A stretch of 22,530 nt of DNA from positions 1-22,530 of IMG/VR virus record IMGVR_UViG_3300020222_003398; one strand, written 5' to 3'. Position numbers and translations under genes: made by a program. This DNA is from a virus. Below, piece by piece: positions 14,547-22,286 of the stretch. How positions within the stretch are numbered: the first letter of the stretch is position 1; each line of letters starts with the position of its first letter. The notes beneath the pieces were generated by a model. It ran no database searches and was not told the origin of the DNA. It saw only the letters and a list, made by a program, of their open reading frames with translations.

Positions 14547-15128
14547 TTATGGCGCCGCTCCTTCTGCTTCCCCTGAAGAAGACGGAGTCGCCGGGGCCGT
14601 CAGAGGTCCAGGCTCCGGGACAGCCGGTTTCTTCGGCGCGGGCTTTTTGACGATCTTCTTTTTGGGCGGCGCTTTGGGAGCCGCGGCCTGCTCCTCCGGG
14701 GCCGGTTTCTGCCATTCCGGCGGCTGTTTCGCCTGGGTCCGGGCCAGCTTCTCCTGCTCGGCGATGAACCAGCGGATCACCACTTCCTGATGCGGTCCCG
14801 GTTTGAGGGCCTGGGTGATCTCGGTGATGCTGGCGATGGGGGTCCCGTCCTCAAACGCGAAGGAGCCGTCCGGGTTCATGACGATGCGCCGCCCTTGTTC
14901 TTCCGGCTCATCGTGCCGGTGCTCGAACCAGTACACGGCCTCGTCCTGGTCCGCACCCGGGGGGATGACTTCCGTGATTTCCTTCTTGCTGGCGATGGGG
15001 AGACCGGTGGTGTGAACGAAAGCCCCATTGGCCAGCTTGCTGATGCTTTTTCCTTTCATCACCCAGGTCTGGACCACCTGGATCTGTCCGAAGCGTCCAG
15101 TGTCCAGGGTCTGCGGTTCGAAATCCAT
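14547..15128 (-). CDS. Hypothetical neck/head protein, 193 aa, duplicated core and Lys/Pro tail
   Basis: AGAGGAG lies 7 bases before the ATG. Two similar units make up the core: residues 34-68 (NGAFVHTTGLPIASKKEITE...VYWF) and 86-121 (DGSFAFEDGTPIASITEITQ...VIRWF). They share G-x-F-x-F/H, G-x-P-I-A-S-x-x-E-I-T-x and an aromatic end. After residue 138 the chain is low-complexity: Pro, Ala and Lys with KKKIVKKPAPKK (157-168), then an Ala/Pro/Ser-rich C-terminus. The tail looks like disordered DNA- or RNA-binding tails. It lies between a putative capsid decoration gene and the zinc-ribbon ORF. The core family is not recognised; a head-completion or capsid-interior role is a guess. Confidence 0.7.
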   Translation of the reverse strand: MDFEPQTLDTGRFGQIQVVQTWVMKGKSISKLANGAFVHTTGLPIASKKEITEVIPPGADQDEAVYWFEHRHDEPEEQGRRIVMNPDGSFAFEDGTPIASITEITQALKPGPHQEVVIRWFIAEQEKLARTQAKQPPEWQKPAPEEQAAAPKAPPKKKIVKKPAPKKPAVPEPGPLTAPATPSSSGEAEGAAP

Positions 15129-15141
15129 AAAAGTTCTCCTC

Positions 15142-15501
15142 TTATTGGCCGGTGAGTTCCAGTTCCAGCACAGTGGCCGCCGGCGCGAATCCCGGAGGCA
15201 CTTCCACCAGGGCGCCGTCGGCCATGGCGTCGTAGTCGGCGTGAAAAATCCGCAGCTTGTGGTTGGGCCGGTCGAAGTGATAGACGTAGCCGTCGGCGGG
15301 CTGGATGACCTTGGCCCGCCTGATTTCCTTGTGGAAGCCGAAATGGCTCAAGTCCGGCATGGGGATGCCGTTTCCGGCCCCGTAGGTTTTGAGGCCGTCG
15401 CCGAAAGCGATGGTGGGAAAAACCACCTTGTTGAACTGCAGAAAATCAACGTCCTGGGGGGTCATGTTTACCGTTACGTCCGCCGCATTCAGGTCCGCCA
15501 T
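15142..15501 (-). CDS. Small beta-rich head protein, 119 aa
   Basis: GGAGG lies 7 bases before the ATG. The protein has a beta-rich pattern: VVFPTIAFGDGLKTYGAGNG (residues 26-45), PMPDLSHFGFHKEIRRAKVI, GYVYHFDRPNHKLRIFHADY, ending LELELTG. The segment GYVYHFDRxNHKLRIF is familiar from small phage proteins near the major capsid gene that are often called hypothetical or decoration proteins. It is in the right place: two genes after the capsid protein and just past a strong hairpin. It is probably on the capsid surface, but that is inferred from position. Confidence 0.7.
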   Translation of the reverse strand: MADLNAADVTVNMTPQDVDFLQFNKVVFPTIAFGDGLKTYGAGNGIPMPDLSHFGFHKEIRRAKVIQPADGYVYHFDRPNHKLRIFHADYDAMADGALVEVPPGFAPAATVLELELTGQ

Positions 15502-15518
15502 AACATATCCTCCATGTT

Positions 15519-15544
15519 CCCCGGGGCCGTTTAAGGCCCCGGGG
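15519..15544 (-). promoter_or_regulatory. GC-rich hairpin, 10-bp perfect stem
   Basis: CCCCGGGGCC pairs perfectly with GGCCCCGGGG across a 6-base loop (GTTTAA on plus, TTAAAC on minus). It lies 8 bases past the stop of the 153-aa gene and 18 bases before the ATG of the 119-aa gene. No run of T follows on either strand, so it does not look like a complete intrinsic terminator. It may slow polymerase, protect the 3' end of the capsid-gene message, or mark a processing site. In such tight packing it is the one clear non-coding structure inside the operon. Confidence 0.75.
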
Positions 15545-15552
15545 TGGTCAAA

Positions 15553-16014
15553 TTAAAGCCGGTGCAGATACTCCTGGAGGTCCGGGATTTCGGACCGGGG
15601 GAACCACAGGATAAACGGAACGCAGGCTCCCGCTCCGCCACCCCCCGTGGCCCCCTGGACCTTCTGCTCGATGACCAACTGCTGGCCCACGTCCAGGTCT
15701 ACCGCGTTGAACTCCTTGACGTAGTGGTGGCCGGGGGCCCAACCGTTCACCGCCCCGATCTCGGCCAGCTCCTCCCGGCCGGTGTCGCTGCCGTAGGCGC
15801 TCCGCTTGTCCAGGGACATCTTCTGCGCCGTGCTCATGGCCGCGTAGGCCGTGGTGACCTTGAGGCCGAAGCCCACCACCGTCATGGGCCGGGGAGCGGT
15901 GAACACAAACTTGTCCCCCGCCGCGGCGTCATAGGCCACCGGGGTATGTTTGGCGTCGGCGTGCACTTCGGACATCACGCCGACTTCATAAGACCCGTAA
16001 ATGCTCCAAGCCAT
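15553..16014 (-). CDS. Putative capsid decoration protein, 153 aa
   Basis: TAGGAGG lies 9-10 bases before the ATG at 16014; an upstream in-frame extension lies inside the capsid gene and lacks a ribosome site. The protein is beta-rich with Gly turns: MAWSIYGSYEVGVMSEVHAD, KFVFTAPRPMTVVGFGLKV, NAVDLDVGQQLVIEQKVQG, a short Gly-rich loop (GATGGGGAGA), then VPFILWFPRSEIPDL. The strong ribosome site and position just after the major capsid gene suggest high expression. A decoration, cementing or minor capsid role fits; the family is not recognised. The hairpin at 15519-15544 closes this part of the message. Confidence 0.7.
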   Translation of the reverse strand: MAWSIYGSYEVGVMSEVHADAKHTPVAYDAAAGDKFVFTAPRPMTVVGFGLKVTTAYAAMSTAQKMSLDKRSAYGSDTGREELAEIGAVNGWAPGHHYVKEFNAVDLDVGQQLVIEQKVQGATGGGGAGACVPFILWFPRSEIPDLQEYLHRL

Positions 16015-16027
16015 GATATTTGTCCTC

Positions 16028-16996
16028 CTACAGGCTGGTGACCCGGATGATCTTGGCCTTGCCGTCCGCGGCCACGTTCCAGATGCTCCCCAGGGCCACC
16101 AGGCCGTACCAGGCCGCGGCATGGGAGCGGCCGAAGTCCATCTGGTAGTTGCTCTGCACCCTCAGATGCGGGGTGTCCACTTCAATGGCCGCCACCCCTT
16201 CGTCGCCGAACACCACGGCTTCGCCCAGGTAGGCGCTGGCGCCGGCCACGTTGGAGAAGGCCATGGCCCGGTTGATCTCCACCCAGCGAATCCGCTCGGT
16301 GAGGCCCATTTCGCCCTCGAAGAAGAAATCCCCCTTCTGCAGGTACAGGTGCGGCAGCAGGAAGTTGCGGTCGTCCTTGAGGCTGCGCATGTTCTTGTTG
16401 CAGCTTAAGCCCACGTAATGGTCCCGCTCGTAGCCGGGGACGTGGATGGTGTCGGACAGGTAATCCACCAGCATCTTGCAATGGTCGAAGGTCAGTCCCA
16501 CCGGGGCCACCGCCACCGGCGCCCCGGCCACCCCGAAGGTGCCGCCCGCGATGCTGGTGGGGGTGAAGCAGATCATGACCGCGGCGGGATCCTTGAAGGA
16601 CTTGGCCGCCTCGGTGTCCAGGGAGGCCGTCATCTGTTTCTTAAGTTCCTTCTGGAGGAAGTTGCTGGGCTTGAACTTGCTCAACTGCTCCGCCAGGTTG
16701 GTGTACTCCACCCCTTCCCCGAACTCCTCCACCTTGAGGGCCCGGTCGCCCAGGCTGAGCTTGCGCACCGGAATCCGCGTGGACTCCGTCAGCTTGGAAC
16801 TGGTGTTCTGGGGCAAGGGGTTGATGTGCATCATGTGGACGTACTCGCCCTTGCCCTTGCCGAAGCCGGTGCCCGGGTCCATGGTGAACTGGTAGACCTT
16901 GCACTCGCCAAAGGCCACGTCCAGAAGCTTGTCGCTGATATAGAAGTTCTTAAAGACTCCGACTTGGGAGTCGAATTCCCAGTTGTGCGGCGCCAT
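16028..16996 (-). CDS. Major capsid protein, N4-gp56 type, 322 aa
   Basis: AAGGAGG lies 7 bases before the ATG. The sequence follows the N4-gp56 capsid family: LGDRALKVEEFGEGVEYTNL (residues 82-101), LKKQMTASLDTEAAKSFKD (about 118-136), the strand TFDHCKMLVDYLS, and GYERDHYVGL...MRSLKDD, followed by F-F-x-G-E-M-G and a C-terminal beta region (GLVALGSIWNVAADGKAKI). The family uses the HK97 fold and builds the icosahedral shell. The length is typical. It lies after the scaffold-like gene and before the small decoration-like genes. It should be one of the most abundant proteins of the particle. This is the clearest evidence that the window is viral and of the short-tailed kind. Confidence 0.85.
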   Translation of the reverse strand: MAPHNWEFDSQVGVFKNFYISDKLLDVAFGECKVYQFTMDPGTGFGKGKGEYVHMMHINPLPQNTSSKLTESTRIPVRKLSLGDRALKVEEFGEGVEYTNLAEQLSKFKPSNFLQKELKKQMTASLDTEAAKSFKDPAAVMICFTPTSIAGGTFGVAGAPVAVAPVGLTFDHCKMLVDYLSDTIHVPGYERDHYVGLSCNKNMRSLKDDRNFLLPHLYLQKGDFFFEGEMGLTERIRWVEINRAMAFSNVAGASAYLGEAVVFGDEGVAAIEVDTPHLRVQSNYQMDFGRSHAAAWYGLVALGSIWNVAADGKAKIIRVTSL

Positions 16997-17008
16997 TTTC
17001 CAACCTCC

Positions 17009-17950
17009 TTAAATGGTGCGTTTCTCCCGCCACCTCTCCTTGATGTCCGTGAGGCGGCGCGGTTTTGCTTCCTCGGAGGGAGCTTCCTTCGGGGTTCGCG
17101 CTCCCCGCTCCAGAGTCGTTTGTTCCGGCCCCGGCCGCGCCGCGGCCCTCCTTCCCTTCTCCGCCTTGACCTCGGAGATCATGAAGTTCACTTGCTCTTC
17201 CAGGGTTACGCCGTCGTGCACAGGAGCGCGCTTCAAGGCGTCCCAGAACAGGAAAGAGTCGTGGGACTTGTCCCCCATGTCCAGACCCGCCTCTTGGGCC
17301 ATTTTGATTGCCGCCCGCCGGGAGGATGCTTCCGCGTCCTCTTTATCCCGGCGCTCCTTTTCGGTCCGCCGTTCCTCGTCCAGGACCTTCTTTACCGTCT
17401 GGGTCACGACGGTCTCGTCCGGGGCGGCGCTGCCTCCCCGCAGGGTCGCCACCTTGGCCCACAGCTTGGCCCGTTGGGTTTGGTAGTCCTCGGCGTAGGG
17501 GTCCAGGTTGTCGATCTCGCCCAGGACCTCGGCCACTTGCGCCTCGATCTCTTCCGGCGAAGGAGTTGTTTGAGGAGGAGGAGTCTCAGTTTGGTTTTTC
17601 CGCAGTTCCTCGTTTTCCCTTTCCAACTCCGCCGCCCGGGTGGTGGCCTCGTGCATCTTGCGCTCGGCTTCCCGCTGGGCCTTTTCGGCTTCCTCCTGGC
17701 TCTTGTACTTGGGCTTGAAGCCTTCTTCCTCCCCGCCCTTCGGGCCTTCCGGGATTCCGCCTTCCACCTTTTCTTCTTCCGGCGGCTGGACATGCCGGCC
17801 CTGGGGTTCCTCCTCCGTGCTCTCCCCTAAAGGGCCGGCCAATTCGGCCGGGTGGCCGGAGAAAACCCGCTGCTGCCGATACCGCTCCCGTTTGGAGGCT
17901 AAAGAGCCCTCGTCTTCCGAAGTCTTGGCGTTTTCCACGTCCACTGACAT
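17009..17950 (-). CDS. Scaffolding protein, 313 aa
   Basis: AAAGGAG lies 6 bases before the ATG. The protein is very charged. Residues 42-76 are acidic and Pro-rich (STEEEPQ, PPEEEKVEGG). Residues 82-119 form a heptad-like coiled coil (YKSQEEAEKAQREAERKMHE, then RAAELERENEELRKN), followed by a Pro/Thr linker and more helix; the C-terminus is basic (RRLTDIKERWREKRTI). This acidic start, coiled-coil core and basic C-terminal capsid-binding end is the usual layout of phage scaffolding proteins, which guide shell assembly and then leave. It precedes the major capsid gene, the standard place. There is no catalytic protease signature, so cleavage of the shell would need another gene. Confidence 0.8.
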   Translation of the reverse strand: MSVDVENAKTSEDEGSLASKRERYRQQRVFSGHPAELAGPLGESTEEEPQGRHVQPPEEEKVEGGIPEGPKGGEEEGFKPKYKSQEEAEKAQREAERKMHEATTRAAELERENEELRKNQTETPPPQTTPSPEEIEAQVAEVLGEIDNLDPYAEDYQTQRAKLWAKVATLRGGSAAPDETVVTQTVKKVLDEERRTEKERRDKEDAEASSRRAAIKMAQEAGLDMGDKSHDSFLFWDALKRAPVHDGVTLEEQVNFMISEVKAEKGRRAAARPGPEQTTLERGARTPKEAPSEEAKPRRLTDIKERWREKRTI

Positions 17951-17986
17951 ACGCGCTCCTTTGGCGGGTGTCCTTCAAGGGCCGCC

Positions 17987-18361
17987 TTATGGTTGATCGC
18001 CCTCTGCCGGTATCCCTTCCGGGGCGGCCTGGCGTTCATAGCTGGGTAAAACTCGTTTGAGATGGCGCTCCACTACCAAAGGCGCCACCTGGATTTCCAG
18101 GTTCAGCTTCTTCAACACGGCCAGAAAGCCGGCGTACACCGGGTCCCGTTCCAGGACCAGGCCGGCTTGCCGGATCATCTGCTCTCGGATGGCCTCCACC
18201 ACCAAACCCCCGGAACCCTTTAGTTCGGCCTGCAAGGCCAGGCTCCGGCTAATGGCCTGTTGCAGCCTCGCTTCCAACTCGGCCTTTTTCGTCTCCGGGG
18301 TCTTAAGAATCGGCTCCCCGGTCACGATGTCCGTCTTGATGCCTCCCGGTCCTAAGGGCAC
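17987..18361 (-). CDS. Hypothetical head protein, 124 aa
   Basis: The start is a GTG with AGGAGG 4 bases upstream. The protein is mostly helical: TKKAELEARLQQAISRSLAL (residues about 24-43), VVEAIREQMIRQAGLVLE (54-71), AGFLAVLKKLNLEIQVAPLV. No family is recognised. It lies between portal and scaffold, where small phages often carry a head-assembly helper. A 36-base gap follows before the scaffold gene, with only a weak inverted repeat (GGCGG/CCGCC). It could be a portal partner or small scaffold-like protein. Confidence 0.65.
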   Translation of the reverse strand: MPLGPGGIKTDIVTGEPILKTPETKKAELEARLQQAISRSLALQAELKGSGGLVVEAIREQMIRQAGLVLERDPVYAGFLAVLKKLNLEIQVAPLVVERHLKRVLPSYERQAAPEGIPAEGDQP

Positions 18362-18369
18362 AAATCCTC

Positions 18370-20229
18370 CTATGCCGGCGCGACTCCGGCCAGGGCCGCG
18401 GCTTCGGCCTGGGCCGCCTGGGCCTGCTGCACCGTATCTTCGGCCTGGGCGTTAAGGCCCATGCGGGCCCGTTGCCATTGTTCGATAGCCAAACCGGTCT
18501 GGTCGTCCACCCGGATTCCCTCGTCTTTCAGGTTGAGCCTGGTTTCGATGGCCTTGATGGTGGGGAAGGCCCGGAGATAGGGCACGAATTCCGGGTTTTC
18601 GAACAGGGGCAGGATGACCTCCCGGAGGTTCCTGAGTTGCTCCCAATCCTGCATCATGGCGCTGATGCCGCTCACCGTGAACTGCCCCGTGGTCAGGCTG
18701 GGCAGGTTCAAACCCGTCCGGCTCTCCGGGTCCGCATACAAGAGCGCCTGTTCCGGCCCCATGAACAATTCCAGGTCCTTGTAAGGCATGTAGACATCCA
18801 GGGTTTCCGCCCCCGCCAGGATGGCCTCCAAAGCCCCCTGCTCGATGTTGAACCCCATGAGCCCGAACACCGTCATGCTCTGGTCCAGGTTTTGGGCCGA
18901 CTCCCGAGCCGTCACTTCGGCCCGGTAGCCCGGCAGGCCCCGCACCACGCTGGGGACCAGCACCCCGTCCTCGTAGGACATCTTGCAGAAGTTGAGGTTG
19001 GCCAGCACGTCCGTGGTGGTGGACCGGCTGTGAATCTCCCGGTAGGCCTGCTGGCCGCTTAAGGTCCCGTAAGTGAGGCATTGTTTGCCGGGGTACCAGT
19101 CCAGGTCCTCCCGGTCCACCAGGGAGGAGACGTCTATCTCGATGGGCGGGTTCACCAGCCAGTTGAGGTAGTCGGCGTGCAGCGACAACAGGCTGCACAT
19201 GAACTCCCACAGGGTCTTGATCCCCTGCAGCAGCCCCCGGCCATCGAAGCGGAGCGGGTGGGGAATGACGCTGAACGCCGTGCCCGGCCACCTTAAGGTG
19301 GGGTAGGGGTTGACTTCCGGGAGCTTGATCACCCGGCCCCCCGCGGTGGTGTAAGTGGCGTTGGGCAGCAGCAGCTCCCCCCGGGAATCCAGGACCGTGC
19401 CCCAAAACTCCGAAGTCAGAATCAGGGTGCGGAACTTGGAGCGGTGATGGATTTGCTTGCGCCGGGAGGACACCGCCTCCTTGGTCATGCGCTTGTCGTC
19501 CGTGCTCCCTTCTTCATTCCCCGGCTTGAACTCGCCGATGTTGGTGTAGCGCCCGTCCTGCTCGAATTTTTTCAGTTGCCAGTAATCCAGGTATTCCGAG
19601 TGAATCCAGTACAGTCCCGATTGCGGCTCCCGGGAGATGGCGTCCGGGTCCCGGTAAATCTTCCAGGGTTCGATGAGCAGGTACTTGAGGCCCTTGCCCT
19701 TGCGGTACACCGGGATCATCTCCATGCTGGTGCCCACCGCACAGGACATGCCGCAGGCGTCGGAGAACTGCAGCGGGAAGTTGGAGAAGGTCCGGGACAA
19801 CTGGACGGTCATCAACTTTTTCCGGAAGTCCGCCGCTTCCTGGTTCCGCTCGTTTTCAATGCTCAAAAACTGCACGTCGAACGCCTTGCGGATCAGGGCC
19901 ATGGCGAAGAGCACCGACGCGTGGGGCATGGGCAGGACCACCCGGGACTGCCACGCCTCCTTGGCCGCGTAGTTGGGCGGCTCTTCCTCGTTCCACAGGC
20001 GCCAGCATTCGTCCTGGACCCGCCTGACCTCCTCGTTGGCGTTCATGGAGACCTGGACGCAGTCCTCCAGGTATTCCACGAAATGTTTTTCGTTCTCCCC
20101 GGCGTAGGCTTGGGCCGCTTCCTCCCGCTCGGCCAACTCCTGGGCGTCCGTGCCCGCGGCCGCGGCCTGGCGCTCGATCTCGCTCATCCGGCTCTTGACG
20201 CCTTTGATGGGGTCTTCGATAAAGGCCAT
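18370..20229 (-). CDS. Portal protein, 619 aa
   Basis: AGGA is 7 bases before the ATG, which overlaps the stop of the 87-aa gene (TAATG). The layout is that of a podovirus portal: a helical N-terminal region (EIERQAAAAGTDAQELAERE), a beta-rich body with WQSRVVLPMPHASVLFAMAL, EMIPVYRKGKGLKYLLIEPW and IYRDPDAISREPQSGLYWIH, then a long crown of helices in the C-terminal quarter (QDWEQLRNLREVILPLFENP; AEDTVQQAQAAQAEAAALAG). The length fits the family. It forms the 12-subunit ring through which DNA enters and leaves the capsid. It sits after terminase and before scaffold/capsid, as expected. The Ala/Gln-rich helical C-terminus could reach into the head as a barrel. Confidence 0.85.
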   Translation of the reverse strand: MAFIEDPIKGVKSRMSEIERQAAAAGTDAQELAEREEAAQAYAGENEKHFVEYLEDCVQVSMNANEEVRRVQDECWRLWNEEEPPNYAAKEAWQSRVVLPMPHASVLFAMALIRKAFDVQFLSIENERNQEAADFRKKLMTVQLSRTFSNFPLQFSDACGMSCAVGTSMEMIPVYRKGKGLKYLLIEPWKIYRDPDAISREPQSGLYWIHSEYLDYWQLKKFEQDGRYTNIGEFKPGNEEGSTDDKRMTKEAVSSRRKQIHHRSKFRTLILTSEFWGTVLDSRGELLLPNATYTTAGGRVIKLPEVNPYPTLRWPGTAFSVIPHPLRFDGRGLLQGIKTLWEFMCSLLSLHADYLNWLVNPPIEIDVSSLVDREDLDWYPGKQCLTYGTLSGQQAYREIHSRSTTTDVLANLNFCKMSYEDGVLVPSVVRGLPGYRAEVTARESAQNLDQSMTVFGLMGFNIEQGALEAILAGAETLDVYMPYKDLELFMGPEQALLYADPESRTGLNLPSLTTGQFTVSGISAMMQDWEQLRNLREVILPLFENPEFVPYLRAFPTIKAIETRLNLKDEGIRVDDQTGLAIEQWQRARMGLNAQAEDTVQQAQAAQAEAAALAGVAPA

Positions 20230-20492
20230 TAGAACTTCCTGATATGCCGCACGCGGGTTTTGATTATCTTGGGGCCGCGTTCCCGCCCCGGCTTCCCTTT
20301 AGGCCGGGGCCGCTTGCGCTCCGGCAGGCCCTTTTCCGGTTCGCCGGCCAGGTCTTTCAGGTCCTCGGGCTTCATGGTCCGGGCGGCCTCGGCTGCCTCG
20401 GGGGAGTAAGTGGCGGGCAGTTCCCCTTCCTGAATGGCATGGGCTATCCCCATGAACCGCCTCTGGGCCTTGGATTTGATTTTGCCGGGCAT
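20229..20492 (-). CDS. Small basic protein with KSKAQRRFMG motif, 87 aa
   Basis: I chose the ATG at 20492, 2 bases after the previous stop and preceded by AGGTGG; a GTG at 20504 in the same frame would overlap the upstream gene. The N-terminus MPGKIKSKAQRRFMGIAHAI, then EAAEAARTMKPEDLKDLA, follows a short conserved pattern I know from phage and bacterial proteins of unknown function. The C-terminal half is highly basic (ERKRPRPKGKPGRERGPK), so it may bind nucleic acid. It lies between a packaging-cluster unknown and the portal and overlaps the portal start, so it may act during packaging. A small terminase identity is unproven: no DNA-binding fold is recognisable. Confidence 0.65.
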   Translation of the reverse strand: MPGKIKSKAQRRFMGIAHAIQEGELPATYSPEAAEAARTMKPEDLKDLAGEPEKGLPERKRPRPKGKPGRERGPKIIKTRVRHIRKF

Positions 20493-20494
20493 TT

Positions 20495-20827
20495 CTAGTC
20501 CCACCTGATGGCGTCATAGTTGGCCGCGAATCTGCGCCGGGCCTCGGTAGCCGGCGCCACGTCCGCCGAGACATCCAGTTTGGCCCCGTTCCACTCGATC
20601 AACTCGAAGTTCTTCCGGAAGGCGTCGCCCTGGTGCTGCAGGGAACTCGTCTCCCCGGTGGCGTAAGGCAGGTCCTTGGTGTTCCAGCCGTCTTCCGGCT
20701 CGAAAACCTTGCCTTTGGTCATGTCCACGAAGCACTCCCGACCCACCATCACCCCGTCCAGGCGCTTGCGCCGGTGTTTCAGCATGGGCCACCAGCCCCG
20801 GTAGCCGTGGGTTTCCAATTTGCCCAT
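20495..20827 (-). CDS. Hypothetical packaging-cluster protein, 110 aa
   Basis: The ATG follows the terminase stop directly (TAAATG) with GGGAGG upstream. The N-terminus is basic with aromatic residues (GKLETHGYRGWWPMLKHRRKRLDG), the middle acidic (VFEPEDGWNTKDL), and the end charged (EARRRFAANYDAIRWD). It has no known motif and does not resemble small terminase proteins clearly. Its tight coupling to terminase suggests it works in packaging or head completion. Confidence 0.65.
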   Translation of the reverse strand: MGKLETHGYRGWWPMLKHRRKRLDGVMVGRECFVDMTKGKVFEPEDGWNTKDLPYATGETSSLQHQGDAFRKNFELIEWNGAKLDVSADVAPATEARRRFAANYDAIRWD

Positions 20828-22234
20828 TTAACCTCCCACCGCGTAGGTCTGTGCCCGCTTCTTGGCCCTCCCGGCCGCTTGGCGCAGAGACCCCACGTCC
20901 TGCACCACGTTGGCGGGCAGCATGACGCACACCCCGTTGGCCCAGGCCTCGCAAACGTGGGAAATTTCGTCTTTCTCGGGGATGTTGCTCACCGCCTTCC
21001 CCGAGTTGTCGGTCTTGTAGTGCCAGGCCCCTTTCAAGCCCTTGTGCAGCAGCTTCTCCGTGGGGCTTAAGTAATAGGCGGGCATGCCTTGAATGTTCAT
21101 GTTCAGAACCCGCTTGATCCCCAGCTTCAGGATGGGCCATTTGCTCGGCCCCGGCTCGAACCGCCCCCCCAGCTTTTCCTCGATCACCTTGGCGGCGGAG
21201 TGCTGTTTCCGGCTCTGGTCCGGGATGAGCATGGTGCGGTCGCCGATGTCCCGCCACTCGAAGCACTTGTCCTTCCACCGGGGCGACTCCATCAGGGGCA
21301 GAACCATTCTGTCGATGAGAGAGCCGATGTCGCCCCCGGGCAAAAACAGGGTGTCGATATGGATGAGGCGCCCCAGCTTGGTCCGTTGCCCGATGAGGCA
21401 GGCCGGATTGTGCCAGCCGTCCCAAAACCGGAAGCCCACCAGGCCGGGGGCCGGGATGATGGGGTCGGGGGAGCGGTGCCACTCCTGATTGTATTCCGGG
21501 GTCACCCTTTCCCCCCGGTACACCGCGGCGAATTTTCCCAGGACGTAGCGCTCGTAGGCCGCGGGGTCGTTCTTGTAGGCCGACCGGGCCGCCTGCCGGG
21601 CCGTCTCCTTCAGGTGAATGTTCTCCCCCGGCTGAATCCAAAATACCTTCTTGGTGATGAGGGGATTTTCCGGGTCCACGTCCGGGGCTTCCACCAGCCG
21701 GGGGAAGGTCCAATGCTCCTCGTCCGCCGGGTTCATGCTCACCTGGAGCCGGGAAAATTCCGCCTGGGCCCGGACGCAGCGCAGCAGCGCGTCGTTGAAC
21801 ACCTCTTCCGAAAGGCCGCTGTTGGCCCGCTCCAGCATGGCCGCGGGCTCTTCCAGCCAGATGCCGTCGTACTCCGTCCCTTGCAGCCGGTTCAGGGCCC
21901 CGGGATCGTCGATCCCGAACAGGTCCACTTCCACTTTGGGATTGCAATGGATGGCGAGTTGCCGGTAATCATCCCGCCAGGCAACCAGGGAAGGGGTCTT
22001 TCTGAAAATCTTGTTAATGGAACGAACGGTGGATCTCTTTATGTTAGTATGGGTATCGCGAATAACGGCCCATAACACCGGCCTCTTGTTGCGTTGCGCG
22101 CTAATAATCATCGCCCCTACCGAGGCGTAAGTCTTACCTTCGCCTGCCGGCCCGATAATGACGTTAATCAGCGCATCGCTATGGGCATAGGCGCTTTGTG
22201 TAGCTGACAAGTAGAGGTCAAGTTTATTGCTCAT
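20828..22234 (-). CDS. terL: Terminase large subunit, 468 aa
   Basis: The packaging motor: it uses ATP to drive DNA into the portal and cuts the concatemer. The ATPase part has a Walker A GPAGEGKT (28-35), Walker B GIWLEE (124-129) and a coupling SMNP (166-169). The nuclease part has FWDGWHNPA (Asp272), EWRDIGD (Asp329, Asp332) and DEISHVCEA (Asp422, His426), so both active sites look intact. A TAG lies in frame directly before the ATG at 22234, so this is the first possible start; there is no Shine-Dalgarno, unlike the genes downstream. Length is on the short side of normal. Base composition drops within the first 75 codons (51 % GC at 22021-22230, against 65 % at 21781-21840). Confidence 0.9.
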   Translation of the reverse strand: MSNKLDLYLSATQSAYAHSDALINVIIGPAGEGKTYASVGAMIISAQRNKRPVLWAVIRDTHTNIKRSTVRSINKIFRKTPSLVAWRDDYRQLAIHCNPKVEVDLFGIDDPGALNRLQGTEYDGIWLEEPAAMLERANSGLSEEVFNDALLRCVRAQAEFSRLQVSMNPADEEHWTFPRLVEAPDVDPENPLITKKVFWIQPGENIHLKETARQAARSAYKNDPAAYERYVLGKFAAVYRGERVTPEYNQEWHRSPDPIIPAPGLVGFRFWDGWHNPACLIGQRTKLGRLIHIDTLFLPGGDIGSLIDRMVLPLMESPRWKDKCFEWRDIGDRTMLIPDQSRKQHSAAKVIEEKLGGRFEPGPSKWPILKLGIKRVLNMNIQGMPAYYLSPTEKLLHKGLKGAWHYKTDNSGKAVSNIPEKDEISHVCEAWANGVCVMLPANVVQDVGSLRQAAGRAKKRAQTYAVGG

Positions 22235-22244
22235 CTACCAATCA

Positions 22245-22273
22245 GCGATACCCAATGCTGAAATGGATGTCAA
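22245..22273 (-). promoter_or_regulatory. Predicted promoter for the virion operon
   Basis: On the minus strand a perfect TTGACA (22268-22273) is followed by 17 bases and TATCGC (22245-22250). The -35 is consensus, the -10 matches 3 of 6. Transcription would begin about 4 bases before the terminase ATG, giving a nearly leaderless message, which fits the missing ribosome site. A second TATAAA on the same strand at 22303-22308 could give a leader of about 60 bases, but its -35 is poor. Confidence 0.4.
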
Positions 22274-22286
22274 GCAATAAAATTCT

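Noticed and set aside
15519-15544. Complete intrinsic terminator
   Set aside because: The stem is strong but no T-run follows on either strand, so I call it a hairpin of unknown role.
16015-16122. Extended start for the 153-aa decoration-like protein at 16122
   Set aside because: The extension overlaps the capsid gene and reads as Arg/Pro/Trp-rich shadow; the ATG at 16014 has a strong AGGAGG.
16418-17830. Plus-strand frame of 470 codons opposite capsid and scaffold
   Set aside because: Antisense to the N4-gp56 capsid family gene and the scaffold; explained by GC-rich third positions.
20493-20504. GTG start at 20504 for the 87-aa gene
   Set aside because: It would overlap the upstream stop; the ATG 2 bases after the stop fits the conserved N-terminus MPGKIKSKAQ.
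20514-21947. Minus-strand frame of 477 codons inside terminase and the 110-aa gene
   Set aside because: Wrong frame within terminase, whose Walker and nuclease motifs are clear; the alternative product is Arg/Gly/Pro-rich without motifs.
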